Shown here: one piece after another, positions 43,382-51,225 of the stretch
Layout: each line of letters starts with the position of its first letter
Numbering within the stretch: position 1 is the first letter of the stretch
The notes under the pieces: generated by a model
The model's input: the letters and a program-made list of their open reading frames with translations, nothing else
What the model was told of the DNA's origin: nothing
Databases searched by the model: none
Translations under genes and position numbers: made by a program
DNA from: Solidesulfovibrio sp.
GTDB lineage: Bacteria > Desulfobacterota > Desulfovibrionia > Desulfovibrionales > Desulfovibrionaceae
Reading direction: 5' to 3'
NCBI RefSeq assembly: GCF_038562415.1
Contig: NZ_JBCFBA010000015.1
Location: 1 to 64,000, forward strand
DNA length: 64,000 bases

Positions 43382-44335
43382 CTAATGTTTCATGCCGCTA
43401 AACATCTTGATGAGGCTGATGGCCGCCGGGCCCAGGATGACGAGCAACAGCGTCGGAAAGATGAAGAAGATGAGCGGAAAGAGGAGCTTGACCGGCAGCT
43501 TGGCCGCCAGTTCCTCGGCCAACTGGAAGCGCTTGGTGCGCATGGAGTCGGCGTAGACGCGCAGCGTCTGGGCGATGGAGGTGCCGAACATGTCGGTCTG
43601 GATCAGCATGGCCACCAGGCTCCCCATGTCCTCCAGGCCGATCCGGGCGGACAGGTTTTTAAGCGCCTCGCGCCGCGACTTGCCGGCCCGCAGCTCCAGG
43701 GTCAAAAGCCGCAGCTCGGCGCTTAAAATCGGCTCCTTGTGGGCCAGTTCCAGGCAGACGCGGTAGATGGCCGCGTCCAGGCCCATGCCGGCCTCGACGC
43801 ACACGACCAGCAGGTCCAGGGCGTCGGGCAGGCCGTGCTGGATGGCTTTCTGGCGCTTTTTCACCCGCGCGTCGAGAAGCCAGCCCGGCAGGTAGAAGGC
43901 CACGGCCACGCAGGCCAGCACCACGAACATCTTGTACTGGACCGGCACCCGCCCGGAAAAGGCGGCCAGGGCGCCGAGGCTCAGGCCCACCAGGGCCGCG
44001 CCCGCCTTGATGCCCCAATAGATCTCCAGGGCGCCGGGCTGGCGGAAGCCGGCGTGGACCAGGATGGCCCGGGACTTGGACAGCTCCTTGGCCTCCCGGG
44101 GCTTGACCGCCTCGCCGAAACGCTCGGCCACGCCCTGGGCCAGGCCGGACAGCCAGCCGGCCAGCCCCCGCCGCCGCTCCTCCCGCCAGCCGGCCGGGTT
44201 GACCACGGCCAGGGCGCGGCCGGCGATCTCGCGGCGCTGGCGGCGCTCGCCGCGCAGGATGGCCACGGCGTAGGCGAAAAAGCCGACGCTGGCGGACACG
44301 AGCAGGGCAATGAGAAGGATGGTCACGGCCGCCAC
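43382..44335 (-). CDS. tadC: Tad pilus inner-membrane protein TadC
   Basis: A 317-residue membrane protein with an N-terminal segment, two central segments (about 105-155) and a C-terminal one, carrying the type II secretion GspF domain (LPDALDLLVVCVEAGMGLDAA ... DMFGTSIAQTLRVYADSMRTKRFQLAEE, in pieces). With TadB it forms the inner-membrane platform on which the TadA ATPase works. GTG 44335 lies one base after the tadB stop, with GAGGTGTGAG upstream, so translation is coupled. Length is normal. Confidence 0.93.
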   Translation of the reverse strand: MAAVTILLIALLVSASVGFFAYAVAILRGERRQRREIAGRALAVVNPAGWREERRRGLAGWLSGLAQGVAERFGEAVKPREAKELSKSRAILVHAGFRQPGALEIYWGIKAGAALVGLSLGALAAFSGRVPVQYKMFVVLACVAVAFYLPGWLLDARVKKRQKAIQHGLPDALDLLVVCVEAGMGLDAAIYRVCLELAHKEPILSAELRLLTLELRAGKSRREALKNLSARIGLEDMGSLVAMLIQTDMFGTSIAQTLRVYADSMRTKRFQLAEELAAKLPVKLLFPLIFFIFPTLLLVILGPAAISLIKMFSGMKH

Positions 44336-44336
44336 C

Positions 44337-45329
44337 TCACACCTCGATGCGCACCATTTTGCGGATGACCAGGATGCCCATGGTCATAAGCCCCCCCACC
44401 GCGTAGAGGAACACACGGCCCAGGGGATCGGTGAACAGCAGGCCCAGGTAGCCCGGATTCAGGAACTGCACCGCGCCGCACACGAAAAACGGCAGCAGGC
44501 ACAGCACCCAGGCGGCCATGCGCCCCTCGGCCGACAGCACCCGGATGCGCCCCTTGAGCTTGAGGCGCTCGCGGATCAGCCAGGCGATGTTGCCCACGAT
44601 CTCGGCCAGGTTGCCGCCGGTTTCGTTCTGGATCTTGACCGAGACCACGAAGAAGTTGAGGTCCGGGCAGTCCACGCGGTCCATGAGGTTGTCCAGCGCC
44701 ACGGTCACGCCCATGCCGAAGTTGATCTCCTCCATGGTCTTTTGGAACTCGATGCGGATGGGGTCGGCGAATTCGCTGACGACCATGCCCATGCCGCTGG
44801 AAAACGTGTGGCCGGCGCGCAGCGCCCGGCCCACGAGTTCCAGGGCCTCGGGCAGCTGGCGCTCGAATTCCTTCATGCGGGCGGCCTTGCGCCGGGCGAT
44901 CCACTGAAACGGCAGCGCGGCCAGCAGGCAGGCCACGGCCAGGCGCACGAGCAGGCTGCCCACGTAGATCGAGGCGGCCAGGTAGCCCGTGGCCGCGAAA
45001 ACCAGGGATAAAAGGACAAACACGCCCAGGGGGGCCTGGATGTCGGCCTGGTCGAGCATCTTGTCCATGCGCCGGCTCCAGGCCTGGCGCGAAAGGAAGA
45101 GGTCGAGCCAGCGCAGGCCGCTGAGCTCGTGGCGCTTGACCAGCTCGGCGGACAGGTCCGTGGCCAGCCCCCGGCCCCGGGCGACCTCGTCGATGCGTCG
45201 GGCCAGCTCCTTGCCGCTGGTGTCCATGGCCCGCCGGATGACGAAGACCACGGCCACGAAGAGGTAGACCAGGGCCAGCAGCAGGGCCAGGGACAGGATG
45301 GACGGCGGCGCGGCGGGTTGGGGCGGCAT
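44337..45329 (-). CDS. tadB: Tad pilus inner-membrane protein TadB
   Basis: A 330-residue membrane protein with an N-terminal segment (about 12-32), two central segments and two C-terminal ones around the GspF domain (LPEALELVGRALRAGHTFSSGM, then ETGGNLAEIVGNIAWLIRER). It is the usual partner of TadC in the platform complex. It follows cpaF by 17 bases and precedes tadC with a one-base gap. The binding site is a modest GAGGA about 11 bases before its ATG. Confidence 0.93.
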   Translation of the reverse strand: MPPQPAAPPSILSLALLLALVYLFVAVVFVIRRAMDTSGKELARRIDEVARGRGLATDLSAELVKRHELSGLRWLDLFLSRQAWSRRMDKMLDQADIQAPLGVFVLLSLVFAATGYLAASIYVGSLLVRLAVACLLAALPFQWIARRKAARMKEFERQLPEALELVGRALRAGHTFSSGMGMVVSEFADPIRIEFQKTMEEINFGMGVTVALDNLMDRVDCPDLNFFVVSVKIQNETGGNLAEIVGNIAWLIRERLKLKGRIRVLSAEGRMAAWVLCLLPFFVCGAVQFLNPGYLGLLFTDPLGRVFLYAVGGLMTMGILVIRKMVRIEV

Positions 45330-45346
45330 GGCGGGCGCGTCCTCGC

Positions 45347-46717
45347 TTACGTTTCCACCACGTTTCGTGGATCGAAGATGCCGTCGGCCAGCTTGAGGCC
45401 CTTGGCCTCGAACTTGGCCGCGAACTTGGGCCGAATACCCCGGGCCAGAAACACGCCCTTGACCTTGCCGTCGTTTCCCACCCCGCGCTGCTCGAAGGCG
45501 AAAATCTCCTGCATGGTGATGACCTCGCCTTCCATGCCGGTGAGCTCCTGGAAGCTGACGAGCTTTCTGCTGCCGTCGGAAAAGCGGGAGATCTGCACGA
45601 TGACGTCCACGGCCGAGGCGATGTAGCGCTTAAGCGATATGGGGGAGATGGACAGGCCGGCCATGGCCACCAGGGTCTCCAGGCGCATGAGGGCGTCGCG
45701 GGGGCTGTTGGCGTGCAGCGTGGCCAGCGAACCGTCGTGGCCGGTGTTCATGGCTTGGAGCATGTCCAGGGCCTCGGCGCCGCGCACCTCGCCGACGATG
45801 ATGCGGTCCGGGCGCATGCGCAGGCAGTTGCGCACCAGGTCGCGCTGGGTGACCTCGCCGCGGCCCTCGATGTTGGGCGGCCGCGATTCCAGGCGCACCA
45901 CGTGCTCCTGCTTGAGCTGCAGCTCGGCCGCGTCCTCCACGGTGACGATGCGCTCGTCGTGGGGAATAAACCCGGACAGGCAGTTGAGCATGGTGGTCTT
46001 GCCTGTGCCCGTGCCGCCGGAGATGAGGATATTGAGCCGCGCCAGGACGATGCCCTTGAGCACGTCGGCGAAGTCGCGGGTCATGGCCCGGAAGCGGATG
46101 AGGTCCTCGATGGTCAGCTTTTCCTTGGCGAACTTGCGGATGGACAGCGCCGGCCCGTCGATGGCCAGCGGCGGGATGATGGCGTTGACGCGCGAGCCGT
46201 CGGGGAGCCTGGCGTCCACCATGGGCGAGGACTCGTCCACCCGGCGGCCCACCCGGGAGACGATGCGGTCGATGATCTTTTTGAGGTGGTCGTTGTCCTT
46301 GAAGCGCGATTCGGTCAGCACCAGCTTGCCGGCGCGCTCCACGTAGATCTGGCGGTAGGAGTTGACCAGGATGTCGTTGACCGACGGGTCCTTGAGAAAC
46401 GGCTCCAGGGGCCCAAGGCCCAGCATCTCGTCCTTGACTTCGCCGATGAGCCGCTCGCGCTCGATCTGATTGAGCGGCGTCTGGGCGAATTCGTCGCGCA
46501 GCAGCCGCTCGACCAGCTTGCCGATCTCCTGGCCCAGCGACGCGCCGTCGAGGGTGTCGAGGAGCGAGAGGTCGATGAGGTCGATGAGCCGGTCGTGGAT
46601 GCGGGTCTTGATCTCGTAATACTCGTCCACGGCCACGCCCGGCTCCTTGCGCTCGGGCGCGGCCATGCCCCCCCGGGGGGGACCCTGCCGCAGCAGCGGC
46701 GGCCGTCCGCGTTCCAT
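45347..46717 (-). CDS. cpaF: Tad pilus assembly ATPase TadA/CpaF
   Basis: A 456-residue secretion ATPase of the VirB11/CpaF type. The N-terminal domain (about 40-130) is followed by the RecA-like core with Walker [26 protein letters not shown], Asp/Glu and His boxes, and [18 protein letters not shown]. It powers polymerisation of Flp pilin in the cytoplasm. ATG 46717 has GGAGG nine bases ahead; that GGAGG lies inside the GCCTCCGGCGGCC core of the repeat element immediately upstream. The gene is cut off from cpaE by this 220-base repeat array. Confidence 0.94.
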   Translation of the reverse strand: MERGRPPLLRQGPPRGGMAAPERKEPGVAVDEYYEIKTRIHDRLIDLIDLSLLDTLDGASLGQEIGKLVERLLRDEFAQTPLNQIERERLIGEVKDEMLGLGPLEPFLKDPSVNDILVNSYRQIYVERAGKLVLTESRFKDNDHLKKIIDRIVSRVGRRVDESSPMVDARLPDGSRVNAIIPPLAIDGPALSIRKFAKEKLTIEDLIRFRAMTRDFADVLKGIVLARLNILISGGTGTGKTTMLNCLSGFIPHDERIVTVEDAAELQLKQEHVVRLESRPPNIEGRGEVTQRDLVRNCLRMRPDRIIVGEVRGAEALDMLQAMNTGHDGSLATLHANSPRDALMRLETLVAMAGLSISPISLKRYIASAVDVIVQISRFSDGSRKLVSFQELTGMEGEVITMQEIFAFEQRGVGNDGKVKGVFLARGIRPKFAAKFEAKGLKLADGIFDPRNVVET

Positions 46718-46724
46718 GTGTGTG

Positions 46725-46934
46725 TGCCTCCGGCGGCCAGGGGAGGCGTTGCCTCCCCCGGACCCCTCCACCGGGGGGCATGATGCCCCCCGGACCCCCT
46801 CGCCGGGGGTGTTTCAACCGAATGCAATACCCGAGCCAGCTTCCGCCGGCAACCAAGGCCAAGACACGCCCGCCCCATCAAGGGGGGCCGGGGGGGATTA
46901 TCCCCCCCGGCGGGGTGCAGGGGCGGCGCCCCTG
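46725..46934. repeat. GC-rich hairpin array between cpaE and cpaF
   Basis: Four palindromes are seen with arms at 46740-46747/46751-46758, 46771-46780/46784-46793, 46888-46897/46901-46910 and 46918-46924/46928-46934. The left end, TGCCTCCGGCGGCCAG (46725-46740), is identical to the left end of the element at 57438. The array separates cpaE from cpaF inside the tad operon and its edge supplies the cpaF ribosome binding site on the minus strand. Confidence 0.8.
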
Positions 46935-46941
46935 CCTCTTC

Positions 46942-48114
46942 TCATCCCCTGCCGGTCAGGAGCTTGAGGCCGAAAAGCTTGCGCTTGCGTTCCGGTTCCG
47001 GGGCCGGGGCCAGGGCCCGGGCCAGGTCGGCCAGGGAGCGCGTGACCGCGGCCTTGGGCGCGGCTTCGAGCAGCGTCTTGCCCTGGTTGATGGCCGAAAG
47101 CGTGGTCTTGTAGTCGTTGGGCACCCGCCAGAAGACCGGCAGCGCCAGCGCCTTTTCCATGTCCTCCACGGACAGGTCGCTGTCGGGCAGGTGGCGGTTG
47201 ACCACGATCCTGAGCTTTTCCTCGAGCCCGGCCTCGGCGTGGCGGATGTTGTCCAGGAACCGGCGCACGTTGGCCAGGCAGGGCAGGTTCTGCACACCGA
47301 CGAGCACGATGGCGTCGGAGATGTCCATGACCTTGAGGGTGATCTCGTCGAGGTACATGCCGAGGTCGATGACCACGGTGTCGAAGACCTGGCGCATGAG
47401 CTCCAGGAGCTTGGAGATGTTTTCCGGCGTGGCCATCTGCAGGTCGTCGAGGCGGCTTGGCGGGGCGAGCAGGAACAGGCCCGATTCGTGGCGCGACATG
47501 ACGCTTAAAAGGTAGGTGGCGTCCAGGCGGCCGATGTTGCCGAGCACCTCGCCCCAGTGGTATTTGGGGGCGATGTCCAGGAACAGCTGGGCCTCGCCGA
47601 AGGGCAGGTTCATGTCCATGAGCGCCACCATGGCCCCGGGCTTATGCCCCAGGCAGGCGGCGGCCAGGTTCACGGCCAGGGAGGTGGTGCCGACCCCGCC
47701 CTTGGCCCCGAAGACGTTGACGATGCGGCCCTGCTTGCCGCCGCGCCCGCCCTGGCGGCCCTCGCGGCGGGCCTTGTAGCGCCACAGGGCCATGCGCACT
47801 TCCTCGTGGTTGACGGGCTGGGGAAAGAACTCGCGCACGCCCTGGCGCATGAGCCGCATGAGGACTTCGGCGTCGTAGGCGGCGGCGGTCAGGAACACCT
47901 CGCGCTCGCCGCGCCGGGCCACGAGCTCGGCCACCTCCTCGAGCTGGGCCTCGCCGCCGTCGGCGGCCAGTTCCCGCACCAGCAGGTCGGCGTATTCCTC
48001 GCCGTCGCCGAGCACCTCGAAATCGCCGTCCTCGGACAGGCACTCCTCGAACACCCGCCGCACCGCCGGGGCGCCCAGGTCCAGATACGCCGTGATCTTT
48101 TCGTATGCGCTCAT
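46942..48114 (-). CDS. cpaE: Tad pilus localisation ATPase CpaE/TadZ
   Basis: A 390-residue protein with an atypical receiver-like N-terminal domain (about 1-130) and a MinD/ParA-type ATPase domain starting at VNVFGAKGGVGTTSLAVNLA (about 140), with LMDMNLPFGEAQ and VIDLGMYLDE farther on. CpaE/TadZ marks the cell pole or site where the Tad machine is built. ATG 48114 has GGGAG six bases ahead and excludes a 49-residue upstream extension. It follows the small lipoprotein gene by 37 bases and ends seven bases before the repeat array. Confidence 0.9.
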   Translation of the reverse strand: MSAYEKITAYLDLGAPAVRRVFEECLSEDGDFEVLGDGEEYADLLVRELAADGGEAQLEEVAELVARRGEREVFLTAAAYDAEVLMRLMRQGVREFFPQPVNHEEVRMALWRYKARREGRQGGRGGKQGRIVNVFGAKGGVGTTSLAVNLAAACLGHKPGAMVALMDMNLPFGEAQLFLDIAPKYHWGEVLGNIGRLDATYLLSVMSRHESGLFLLAPPSRLDDLQMATPENISKLLELMRQVFDTVVIDLGMYLDEITLKVMDISDAIVLVGVQNLPCLANVRRFLDNIRHAEAGLEEKLRIVVNRHLPDSDLSVEDMEKALALPVFWRVPNDYKTTLSAINQGKTLLEAAPKAAVTRSLADLARALAPAPEPERKRKLFGLKLLTGRG

Positions 48115-48151
48115 GGGCGCTCCCGCCGGGCGTGGCCGTTTCGCCCGGCCG

Positions 48152-48427
48152 TCATTTGAGGATGTTGAGGATGGGGTTCGGGGCGGCATCCTTGTCCGAG
48201 GGCTTGGCCTTCTGGTAGCGGTCGTAGGCCAGGGCCGTCTTTTCCCCGTCGAGGCCCGCAACCGGCGTATCGTCGCCGGCCGTGGGGTCGAGCTTCTGGT
48301 TGTCGAACACCGCGTGGAAGGACCGGCCGTAATCCCAGCTCCGATCCTTTTCGGCCTGGCAGCCGGCCAGGAGCCCGCCGCAACAGGCCAGGCAGGCCAG
48401 GGCGGCGGCGGTGGCGAAACGTTTCAT
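48152..48427 (-). CDS. Small lipoprotein of the tad operon
   Basis: A 91-residue lipoprotein: basic start, ATAAALACLACCGG and lipobox LLAGC (Cys about 23), then a hydrophilic part with DRSWDYGRSFHAVFDNQKLDP. It lies between the secretin gene (32 bases upstream) and cpaE (37 bases downstream), the place of pilotin or CpaD-like lipoproteins in Tad loci. It is much shorter than CpaD. GGAGG sits eight bases before its ATG. Confidence 0.8.
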   Translation of the reverse strand: MKRFATAAALACLACCGGLLAGCQAEKDRSWDYGRSFHAVFDNQKLDPTAGDDTPVAGLDGEKTALAYDRYQKAKPSDKDAAPNPILNILK

Positions 48428-48459
48428 GGCGGACTCCTCCGGGGTTGCGGGCGCGTGGC

Positions 48460-50043
48460 TCACGGCTCGCTCTTGGGCCGGCCGGCGGCGGCAAGGGGCA
48501 CGGCATGGCCGAAATCGCCGTCGATGGCGGCCGCGCCGGCCACCAGCGGGCCGCCGCCGGCCTTGGCCTTGTCGTCGCGCGTGATGCCCAGGAAAAATTC
48601 CAGGTCGTCGGGCTCGTGGGCCGAATCCGTGGGCAGGCTCAGGGCTTTCTTGTCCAGCGGCTTGACCAGGTGGGCGGTGATGAGGATCACCAGTTCCGAC
48701 TGGTCCTTCTGGAACTGGGTGCTTTTGAACAGGTTGCCGAGCACGGGGATGTCGCCGAGCATGGGGTACTTGTCCACGGTGTTGCGCGACTGTTCGCTGA
48801 GCATGCCGGCCACGGCGAAGGTCTGGCCGTTTTTGAGCTCGATGGTGGTGGAGGTCTGCCGGGTGTTGATGGCCGGGATGGCCGAGCCGAGGATGGTGAT
48901 GGCCCGGGTGTAGTCGAGGTTGGACACCTCGGGGCTGACCTTGAGGTTGATGCGCTCGCCGCCGACGAGCGTCGGGGTGAAGTTGAGCTGCACGCCGAAC
49001 TTCTTCCATTCGATGGTGGTGGTGCCAAGGCCCGAGGCCACGGGCACGGGGATCTGGCCGCCGGCCAGGAAGTCGGCGGTCTGGCCGTTTAAGCAGACGA
49101 GGTTGGGTTCGGCCAGGATGCGCACCAGGCCGTTTTCCTTGAGCATGTCCAGGACGGCCGTCATGGCCGTGTTGCCGGCCCCGCCCCAGTTGGTGTTCCA
49201 GCGGGCCACGGCCGTGCCCTGGTTGAGGGTCATGGTTTCCTTGTTGGTCGTCGGCTTGAACTCCCGGTAGGCGAGTTGGATGGGGGACGACTCGAAGCTG
49301 CCGCTGGAACTGTCCGAGGACGTGCTCTTGATGGTGAGGTACTGATAGGCGTTTTGCACGGTCTCGACGTTGAACATGCCCGAGGCCACCGAGGACAGGG
49401 AACCGATGAGCGTGTAGGCGAAGTTGCCGTCGCCCACGGCGTTGAGGTTGATGCCCATGCGGTTGACCACGGACTTGGACATCTCGGCCACGCGCACCTC
49501 GAGCATGATCTGCTGCACGCCGCCGACCGACAGGAGGTTGAGGACCTTTTTGGGGGCGTAGACCTCGGCCAGGGCCAGGGCCTTCTTCAGGTTCTCGGCG
49601 TCGCGCACGGTGCCGGACAGGGCGATGGAATCCTGGCTGGCCATGACCTCGATGCCGGGCTCGCCGGGCATGATGTCGTGGAGGGCGCGCTTTAGGCGCG
49701 AGATGTCCGGGGCCACGTCCAGGTCGTAGACGGCCCGGATCTTGTCGCCCTTGTCCCACAGGGTCAGGTTGGTGATCCCGGGCGCGCGGCCGGTGACGTA
49801 GATCTGGCGCGGCGAGAGCAGCACGAAATCGGCCACCTCGGGCTGGGCCACCGACACCCGGGACACGTCGGCGTCGCTTTGCAGGATCACGGATTTGCCG
49901 ATGGTCAGGGCCAGGCGGGGGGCGCTTTTGACGGCCACGGGCACGACCCCGCCCGGCGCGGCGAAGGCCAGCCCGGTGACGGTCGCGACCAGGACGCAGG
50001 CCACGATTCGGGCGACCCAGGGGGTGAGGCTACGGCTGGCCAT
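48460..50043 (-). CDS. cpaC: Tad pilus secretin CpaC/RcpA
   Basis: A 527-residue outer-membrane secretin. A signal peptide (cleavage after AFA near 28) is followed by the pilus-type N domain (LTIGKSVILQSDADVSRVSVA, in pieces), a BON-like stretch (EVMASQDSIALSGTV), and the secretin core ending with VAGMLSEQSRNTVDKYPMLGDIPVLG. It forms the pore through which the Flp pilus leaves. Its ATG lies 14 bases inside the end of cpaB, with AAAGGAG upstream, so translation is coupled. The last 60 residues form an extra tail rich in Ala/Gly. Confidence 0.94.
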   Translation of the reverse strand: MASRSLTPWVARIVACVLVATVTGLAFAAPGGVVPVAVKSAPRLALTIGKSVILQSDADVSRVSVAQPEVADFVLLSPRQIYVTGRAPGITNLTLWDKGDKIRAVYDLDVAPDISRLKRALHDIMPGEPGIEVMASQDSIALSGTVRDAENLKKALALAEVYAPKKVLNLLSVGGVQQIMLEVRVAEMSKSVVNRMGINLNAVGDGNFAYTLIGSLSSVASGMFNVETVQNAYQYLTIKSTSSDSSSGSFESSPIQLAYREFKPTTNKETMTLNQGTAVARWNTNWGGAGNTAMTAVLDMLKENGLVRILAEPNLVCLNGQTADFLAGGQIPVPVASGLGTTTIEWKKFGVQLNFTPTLVGGERINLKVSPEVSNLDYTRAITILGSAIPAINTRQTSTTIELKNGQTFAVAGMLSEQSRNTVDKYPMLGDIPVLGNLFKSTQFQKDQSELVILITAHLVKPLDKKALSLPTDSAHEPDDLEFFLGITRDDKAKAGGGPLVAGAAAIDGDFGHAVPLAAAGRPKSEP

Positions 50044-50926
50044 GCTGCTTCTCCTTTGACGGCGCGGCGCCCAGTTCGTCGAGTTTCACGCGCTCGCGCT
50101 CGGTGCCCCGGATGATCTCGATGGTGACGGCGGCGTCCTCGGGCGGCACTTCGGGTTCGACCACGGGCGCCGGGGGCGCGGCGGCGAAGGCTTCCAGGCT
50201 CTTGGCCACATCCGCGCCCGGGGTGGCCACCACGTCGTCGTCGCCGGGCTTGCGCAGGGCCAGGTGCATGCTGCCGAGGTCGGCGGCCAGGGCCAGGCGC
50301 TCGGCCTCCTCGGGCGTGACCATGAGCGTGAAGAAATCGGTGTTGGACAGTTCCTCGCGGCCGTCCTTGCCGCGCTTGGCCTCGAGTTCGGCGCCGGCGG
50401 TCAGGACCAGGACGTTTTCCAGGATGACCTTGTTGACCTTGTCGTCGGTTTTTCCGGGCTGGGAGTAGGTCACCAGCACGTCGACGCGGCTGCCGGGGGT
50501 GATGTGGCCGCCGGAGCCCATGATTTTCGTGCCCTTGACGGTCAGCGCCCGACGGCCGGGCTCGACCACGGTCTCCAGGCCCCCGCCGGTGGCGCCCTTG
50601 GGCAACAGCTTGTCCGGGGTGATGGGGTCGTCCTGGGAAATCTCCCGGGCCGTGACGCGCCCCACCGCCTCCGCGGCATCGCGCAACGCCCCCAGCGGCG
50701 CGGCGTCGGCGTCGAAGTCCTTGAGCCGCACCATGCCGGCGTCCAGGCGCGCCCCCTTGGGCACGCTCCTGGCGGCCACCAGCACGTCGATTTTTTTCAC
50801 GGCCGTGGCCGGCGCGACGGGCTGGGACGGGCCGCGCACCGAGGACAGCCAGCGGATGGTCAGCAATCCGGCCACCACGGCCAGGATCACGGCCACAATC
50901 AGGTGCGGCATCGCCTTGGACTTCAT
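50030..50926 (-). CDS. cpaB: Tad pilus protein CpaB/RcpC
   Basis: A 298-residue protein with an N-terminal membrane segment (about 8-27), a SAF domain (VLVAARSVPKGARLDAGMVRL, in pieces, about 48-70) and a beta-rich periplasmic domain (VDVLVTYS ... FFTLMVTPEEAERLALAA). RcpC/CpaB stabilises the secretin and interacts with peptidoglycan or pilin. It is the first gene of the minus-strand tad block. GGAGG stands five bases ahead of its ATG. An AT-rich patch at 50969-50995 is the probable promoter region. Confidence 0.92.
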   Translation of the reverse strand: MKSKAMPHLIVAVILAVVAGLLTIRWLSSVRGPSQPVAPATAVKKIDVLVAARSVPKGARLDAGMVRLKDFDADAAPLGALRDAAEAVGRVTAREISQDDPITPDKLLPKGATGGGLETVVEPGRRALTVKGTKIMGSGGHITPGSRVDVLVTYSQPGKTDDKVNKVILENVLVLTAGAELEAKRGKDGREELSNTDFFTLMVTPEEAERLALAADLGSMHLALRKPGDDDVVATPGADVAKSLEAFAAAPPAPVVEPEVPPEDAAVTIEIIRGTERERVKLDELGAAPSKEKQHGQP

Positions 50927-51225
50927 TGGGGCCTCCGCCCGTGGCTTCCCGGCGGCCTTCCGGGAGAAAGTGACTCTTTAACTTTGTTATACGCTGGTAC
51001 GCCCCCGCGGCCGCCTCCGCGACCTTCCCGGCCCCCGGCCCGGGGAGGCCCGGCCCTTGGGTCGGCGGCCCGGCCCGGCGGCCGAAGGCCCGGCCGCGCG
51101 CCGGAAACACGCCGGGGCGCTTGTCGCGCAGCAAAAAGCCTGCCAACGCCCGCTTCCCGAAACGGTTGCCGGCCGGCCCCGCCGGGGCTACCCTGGCCGC
51201 AGCACCGCCCAAGGAGCCCTCCATC

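Noticed and set aside
46725-46934. CRISPR-like repeat array
   Set aside because: The units are palindromes of unequal sequence without regular spacers; no cas genes occur.
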